From JAAZAI01 sp050942875 (GTDB taxonomy: Bacteria; Verrucomicrobiota; Kiritimatiellia; RFP12; UBA3636), in the NCBI GenBank assembly GCA_050942875.1, contig JBMNOD010000116.1:1-8180 (forward strand): a DNA stretch of 8,180 nt, written 5' to 3'. Under the pieces are notes generated by a model that was not told the DNA's origin, did no database searches, and was given only the letters and a program-made list of their open reading frames with translations. Position numbers and translations under genes: made by a program. Shown in pieces: positions 5,091 through 8,180 of the stretch; the stretch's first letter is position 1; each line of letters opens with the position of its first letter.

Positions 5091-7895
5091 TCACCGAACA
5101 GTCAGCAGCAAACCCGGCGACTGGACGACCACCGTTCCATCCTCCTTCAGCAACGCGGGGAAATCCGCTGCCGTGTAGGCGCCCGCCTTGACCTCGACGT
5201 CGTCGATGATGAACGTCTTCGTCGTCAGCGTGCAGCCGTTCAGGAAAATGCGCGCGTTGGCGCCCTCGACCTTGATCGCCTCCACCGCCACGTTCTTCGT
5301 GACGCGCACCGAGGCGTGGCGCCTCAGCACCCACCGGGTCGCCGAAAACGAGGCGTCGGTGTCCTGCTTCGGCGGCAGGTGGGTGCACATCGCGCGCGGC
5401 GGCACGTTCGTCGTGTCGGCATAGGCGTTGTTGTCCACGACCACGAGGCCGGAGAGCGCCGTGTCCGCGGCGGTCTGCCAGGCGACCGTCCCCGCCGCGC
5501 TGCCCAGGGAGCTGGCGTAGGCGCCGTTGCCGCAGGCCGTCGCGACGCCGGTGAAATCCTCGATTGCGGAAGCCGCGTCCGTCAGCTTCACGCGGATGCG
5601 TCCGCCGGAGCCTGAGCCGTAGCTGGGGTCGGGGCCGCCGTCAACGGACATCGTGCCGCCGCCGACCAGCTTCGCCGTGGTGAGGTTGATCGAGCCGCCG
5701 GTGGAGCCACCTCGACCGGAGCCGGTGTAGCCGAAGCCCATCGAATGGATGGCGCCGTCGAGCGTGGTGGTGCCGCCGACGTTCAGCAGGATCAACCCGC
5801 CGCCGGAAAAGCCGTCGTTGTCGCCGCGGCCCGACGAGCCATAGCTCAACGGATTGAGGACGCTGCCGTAGGTGACGTCGTTGGTGGCGCCTTCGCCGCC
5901 GTAGGACGAGCCGGTGCCGTCCTCGCCGGAGGAGGGCCGGTAGCCGGGCCCCGCGAGGTAGTAGCCGCGCGGCTTGCCGTTGGCCTGGTTCACGCCGCCG
6001 TTGCCGGCGTTGATCTGCGCGCCGGCGCCGATCGTCAAGTCGCCGCCGATGTTCACGGCCACCGCCGTCGTGGGCGTCTCGGAAGGGCCTTCATGAACCC
6101 AGTAGCCGCCATTGAGCAGGCAGTCGCCGACGATGTTCAGCGGCGCGGCGGGGGTGGTGTGGAAAAGCACCCGGCTGTCCGCCACCGGAAAAGCGTGGGG
6201 CTGTCTCCACTCCGCCACCGTGTCCGTGGTGCCCGCAACCCAGTCGAGCTGACGCCGGGCGTATTCCGGGGAGAAGACGACGACATGACCGCTGTTGGGC
6301 ACGACGCCGAGCGACCAATTGTCCGGATCGAGCGAGGACTCCGACACGACGCCGAGAAAGGCGTTCGTGGGCGCGACGGGCATGACGGCGTCGGTCAGCG
6401 TGATTGTCGCGCTGTTCGCGGCGCCGAGCAGGTAGGCCGGCGACGGGGCGAGCGTGAAGGCCACCGTGCGATTCGTGTCGCTCCCCCAGTCCGACTTCGG
6501 CATGAGGGCCACCGTGACGGAAGCGGCGCCAATGGGGATTTTGGCGGGGCTCGGGGTCGAGAGCGTGTAGTGGACGCCCGCCTCGGCCGTGCCGCCGAGG
6601 GTGAACGGGACGGGCAGCTCGATCGCCGTGCAGTTGTTTTCAGCGGGACGCGAGATGACGATGTTGGCGGGGACCGCGCTGTTCTCGGGCAACGAGGCGG
6701 GAGCCTCGAGGGCGACTTCCCCGGTCATGAAATACGTCGGCGAAGGCGTGGCGAAGGCCACGCCGCTGGAATTGGTGGCGGCCAGGCGGTAGTAATGCAG
6801 GGTGTTCGAGGCGAGGGTCGCCGGATGGGCGTAGGCCGTCGCATCGACCGCCGTGCCGAGCGACACGCGTTCCTGCCAGTTGGCGAAGATGCCCGCGCCA
6901 TTGGCGGTGCCGTGGCAGGCGAACACCTCCGCGGCGGGGGAGCCGGCGTCTTCGATCGTGGCGTAAAACGTCGCGCCCGTGGCGGTGAAATTGCTCTTCA
7001 CGCAGGCATTGTCCACAAAGGCGGCCACGCCGTCCTCCTGCTGCGGCACGAGATGGATGTCCGCGCCGCCGGGATAGGTCGCGCTGGCCTCGGCCACGAA
7101 CAGCGTCGCGAAATCGCCGGGGGCGACGGGCTCGCCGTCGTAGCGGAGGCGCGGGAGCGCGCCGTCGAAATAGCGCGCATGGACGTCGCCCGGCGGGCAG
7201 TTGGTGACGGTGAAGACGCCATCGGAGCCGGGCGTGAAGTTGACGTAGTCGTAGCCGGGATGCCAGTAGCCGTAGTGCTGGTCGGAATAGAGCAGGATCT
7301 GGCCGCCGTTGAAGTTGAGCACGCCGGAGTTGCCGCTGCCTTGCGGGGCGAGGATGCGCGCGCGCAGGATTCCGACAAAGTCGACCTCGGAATTGGTGAA
7401 TTGGAATTCGCCGCTCCCGATGTCGAGCGTTCCGCCGTTGAACACCCACTGGTCCGCCAGATCCGCCGTGATCGAAAGGGTGTGGTCGCGATAGTGGAAG
7501 ACGCCGCCATCGTTGATGACGACGCGGCCCGTGCCGTTGTTGAGGTTGAGCTGCCCCGACGACCCCGTGTCGAAGACGCCGCCGTCCTCCACGACGACAT
7601 CCCCGCTGATTTGCATCCACGCGATGCCGCCGGTTTGGACGAACGACCCGCCGGCGCCGACGGTCAGCGTCGTGCCGGCGTTGCGCACGAGATCGCCGCC
7701 GGGCACGTAGGCGACGGCTCCATTTGTGACGACAACATCGTCCGCCGCCGTCGGCACGCCGTTGTCGGACCAGTTCGCCGCCGTGAACCACAGGCCGTCC
7801 CCGCCGTCGCCGGTCCACGCGACCACGGCCGCCGTTGCCGAAGCCGCTGCAAACGCCATGAGCGCCGCCGCCATCGCTTTTTTGATCGCCTTCAT
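5091..7895 (-). CDS. Large secreted surface protein: beta-solenoid head, FN3-like, Calx-beta and Gly-rich paralogous scaffold (934 aa)
   Basis: No named gene is recognised. The protein opens with a clear signal peptide (residues 1-22: MKAIKK, a hydrophobic Ala-rich core, then ASATA), so it is exported. Residues 26-60 carry a W-TGDG...NWS-NG-VP-ADD motif. Residues 75-235 show short strand-turn repeats rich in G, V, N and D (for example VVVEDGGVFDTG, VVINDGGVFHY), as in right-handed beta-solenoids. Residues 303-390 resemble an FN3-like domain (HYYRLAATNSSG at 368-379). Residues 398-502 look like Calx-beta (FTLGGTAEAGVHYT at 431-444, closing at ATITLTD). Residues 507-934 form a Trp- and Gly-rich module shared with the next gene, with a second NWSLG-VP motif at 526, a TGSSYGGEG block at 661 and GSGGRIRVKL at 762. 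The start was set at the ATG at 7895 because AAGGA lies 8 bases upstream and the signal peptide then begins at residue 1. The frame stays open to an ATG at 8159, but that would put 88 non-hydrophobic residues ahead of the signal. First gene of the unit. Likely role: surface adhesion or glycan binding (inferred). Confidence 0.88.
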   Translation of the reverse strand: MKAIKKAMAAALMAFAAASATAAVVAWTGDGGDGLWFTAANWSDNGVPTAADDVVVTNGAVAYVPGGDLVRNAGTTLTVGAGGSFVQTGGIAWMQISGDVVVEDGGVFDTGSSGQLNLNNGTGRVVINDGGVFHYRDHTLSITADLADQWVFNGGTLDIGSGEFQFTNSEVDFVGILRARILAPQGSGNSGVLNFNGGQILLYSDQHYGYWHPGYDYVNFTPGSDGVFTVTNCPPGDVHARYFDGALPRLRYDGEPVAPGDFATLFVAEASATYPGGADIHLVPQQEDGVAAFVDNACVKSNFTATGATFYATIEDAGSPAAEVFACHGTANGAGIFANWQERVSLGTAVDATAYAHPATLASNTLHYYRLAATNSSGVAFATPSPTYFMTGEVALEAPASLPENSAVPANIVISRPAENNCTAIELPVPFTLGGTAEAGVHYTLSTPSPAKIPIGAASVTVALMPKSDWGSDTNRTVAFTLAPSPAYLLGAANSATITLTDAVMPVAPTNAFLGVVSESSLDPDNWSLGVVPNSGHVVVFSPEYARRQLDWVAGTTDTVAEWRQPHAFPVADSRVLFHTTPAAPLNIVGDCLLNGGYWVHEGPSETPTTAVAVNIGGDLTIGAGAQINAGNGGVNQANGKPRGYYLAGPGYRPSSGEDGTGSSYGGEGATNDVTYGSVLNPLSYGSSGRGDNDGFSGGGLILLNVGGTTTLDGAIHSMGFGYTGSGRGGSTGGSINLTTAKLVGGGTMSVDGGPDPSYGSGSGGRIRVKLTDAASAIEDFTGVATACGNGAYASSLGSAAGTVAWQTAADTALSGLVVVDNNAYADTTNVPPRAMCTHLPPKQDTDASFSATRWVLRRHASVRVTKNVAVEAIKVEGANARIFLNGCTLTTKTFIIDDVEVKAGAYTAADFPALLKEDGTVVVQSPGLLLTVR
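5094..6998 (-). repeat. Paralogous scaffold module, copy in the 934-aa protein (residues about 300-934)
   Basis: Partner of the segment at 2215-4173. The best block (residues 661-688 here, 649-676 in the other protein) matches at 25 of 28 positions, counted by eye. The loop before it is longer here (PSSGEDG insertion at about 654-660), and the last five residues (LLLTV-R region) have no close match. The N-terminal limit of the homology is approximate. Confidence 0.85.
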
Positions 7896-7903
7896 GTCCA
7901 TCT

Positions 7904-7908
7904 TCCTT
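7904..7908 (-). promoter_or_regulatory. Ribosome binding site (AAGGA) that decides the start of the 934-aa protein
   Basis: On the minus strand AAGGA is followed 8 bases later by the ATG at 7895 and only 2 bases later by another in-frame ATG at 7901. The 8-base spacing favours 7895. Neither choice alters the signal peptide by more than two residues. Confidence 0.65.
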
Positions 7909-7943
7909 GGTTTGGGTTGACGTTTCCCGACGGAGCCCCCGCC

Positions 7944-7963
7944 GGGCCGATGATCGACGGCCC
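7944..7963 (-). promoter_or_regulatory. Small hairpin in the 5' leader
   Basis: GGGCCG (7944-7949) and CGGCCC (7958-7963) form a perfect 6-bp stem around an 8-base loop. It lies within the proposed leader, about 50 bases before the start codon. No known riboswitch fold was recognised. It may simply reflect GC-rich sequence. Confidence 0.3.
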
Positions 7964-8016
7964 GCCCCTCCATCGACTCGATTGCCTCGGCGGCCACATC
8001 ATCGTTCATCGTCACC

Positions 8017-8045
8017 ACTTTAGCAAACGTCCGCGCCATGGACAA
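8017..8045 (-). promoter_or_regulatory. Candidate sigma-70-type promoter of the unit
   Basis: On the minus strand TTGTCC (8045-8040) and TAAAGT (8022-8017) are separated by exactly 17 bases; each matches 4 of 6 consensus bases. Transcription would begin near 8010 and give a leader of about 115 bases. The match is modest, and in GC-rich DNA such pairs arise by chance. Other AT-rich stretches at 8052-8056 and 8160-8180 could also serve. Confidence 0.3.
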
Positions 8046-8180
8046 GCTCAATTTAAACCGAAGTTCCAGCGGCTTTTTCACGGGAAAATCTTTGCAAAGG
8101 CCTGATGGAGAAGGATTTATGCCCCCCAAGGCGCAGCATTTTCGTTCCAATGTGCCCATGTAAACGAAATTATTTAAACT

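Larger units (their letters stand above)
406..7895 (-). other. Probable three-gene operon: two paralogous surface proteins plus a secreted hydrolase
   Basis: Three genes on the minus strand follow each other with gaps of 50 and 12 bases, and no T-run terminator is visible in either gap. All three products carry signal peptides and extracellular-type modules. The close spacing and the shared localisation support one transcript running from about 8010 to beyond 406. The presence of one catalytic and two binding-type proteins suggests joint action on an extracellular glycan; that is inference. Confidence 0.7.
7896..8180. other. Upstream region and 5' leader of the operon
   Basis: The region between the first start codon and the window edge is partly AT-rich (8041-8065 and 8155-8180), unlike the coding DNA. 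It holds the candidate promoter, a small hairpin and the AAGGA site. The frame of the first gene stays open through it, but the encoded residues are hydrophilic and low in pattern, so it is treated as non-coding. Confidence 0.6.

Noticed and set aside
3007..5178. Long open frame on the + strand (723 codons) opposite the 942-aa gene.
   Set aside because: The product is Arg-rich low-pattern sequence. The minus-strand frame has a signal peptide and a recognised domain series.
5745..8105. Long open frame on the + strand (786 codons) opposite the 934-aa gene.
   Set aside because: Same composition effect. Recurrence over all three genes might suggest meaning, but it is expected in high-GC genes and no protein family is recognisable.
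7896..8159. Extended start (ATG 8159) adding 88 residues to the first gene.
   Set aside because: It would bury the signal peptide inside the protein, and the added residues are hydrophilic without pattern. The ATG at 7895 has a well-spaced AAGGA.
1..8180. tRNA, rRNA, CRISPR array or insertion sequence.
   Set aside because: I saw no tRNA-like cloverleaf, rRNA segment, spaced direct repeats or transposase frame on either strand.

Overview
The window looks like bacterial, GC-rich DNA (roughly 60-65% by eye, not counted). It holds a single leftward unit of three large secreted proteins. I infer a member of the PVC group, most likely Kiritimatiellota or a related Verrucomicrobiota/Lentisphaerota lineage. 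The reasons are the secreted proteins that combine LamG-like, FN3-like, Calx-beta and Gly-rich beta-solenoid modules, the W/NWS-G-VP-DD motifs, and REP-like repeats in the non-coding flank. No marker gene is present, so this assignment is only moderately sure.

Layout, read in the direction of transcription (right to left). Positions 8180 to 7896 form an upstream leader with a candidate promoter and a small hairpin. Positions 7895 to 5091 encode a 934-residue secreted protein with a beta-solenoid N-terminus. After a 50-base gap containing an 8-bp hairpin, 5040 to 2212 encode a 942-residue secreted protein with a LamG-like N-terminus. After only 12 bases, 2199 to 406 encode a 597-residue secreted glycoside hydrolase of clan GH-A with an Ig/PKD-like domain and a C-terminal carbohydrate-binding-like domain. 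Positions 405 to 1 hold no intact gene. They contain a GGGG-ACAGA-CCCC repeat, a nested REP-like hairpin and the last codons of a decayed Sel1-repeat protein on the + strand.

The two large proteins are paralogues over about 640 C-terminal residues, with one block matching at 25 of 28 positions, but their N-terminal domains are unrelated. This looks like a constant surface scaffold carrying exchangeable binding heads. The hydrolase, whose ribosome binding site overlaps the stop codon of the preceding gene, is probably made with them. A plausible reading is a secreted or cell-surface polysaccharide (or glycoprotein) binding and cleavage unit: two adhesin-like proteins bind the glycan and the hydrolase cuts it. 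The substrate cannot be told from the sequence, and the joint function is inference.

All three coding regions are mirrored by long open frames on the other strand (over 700 codons each). These are read as composition artefacts of GC-rich codons.
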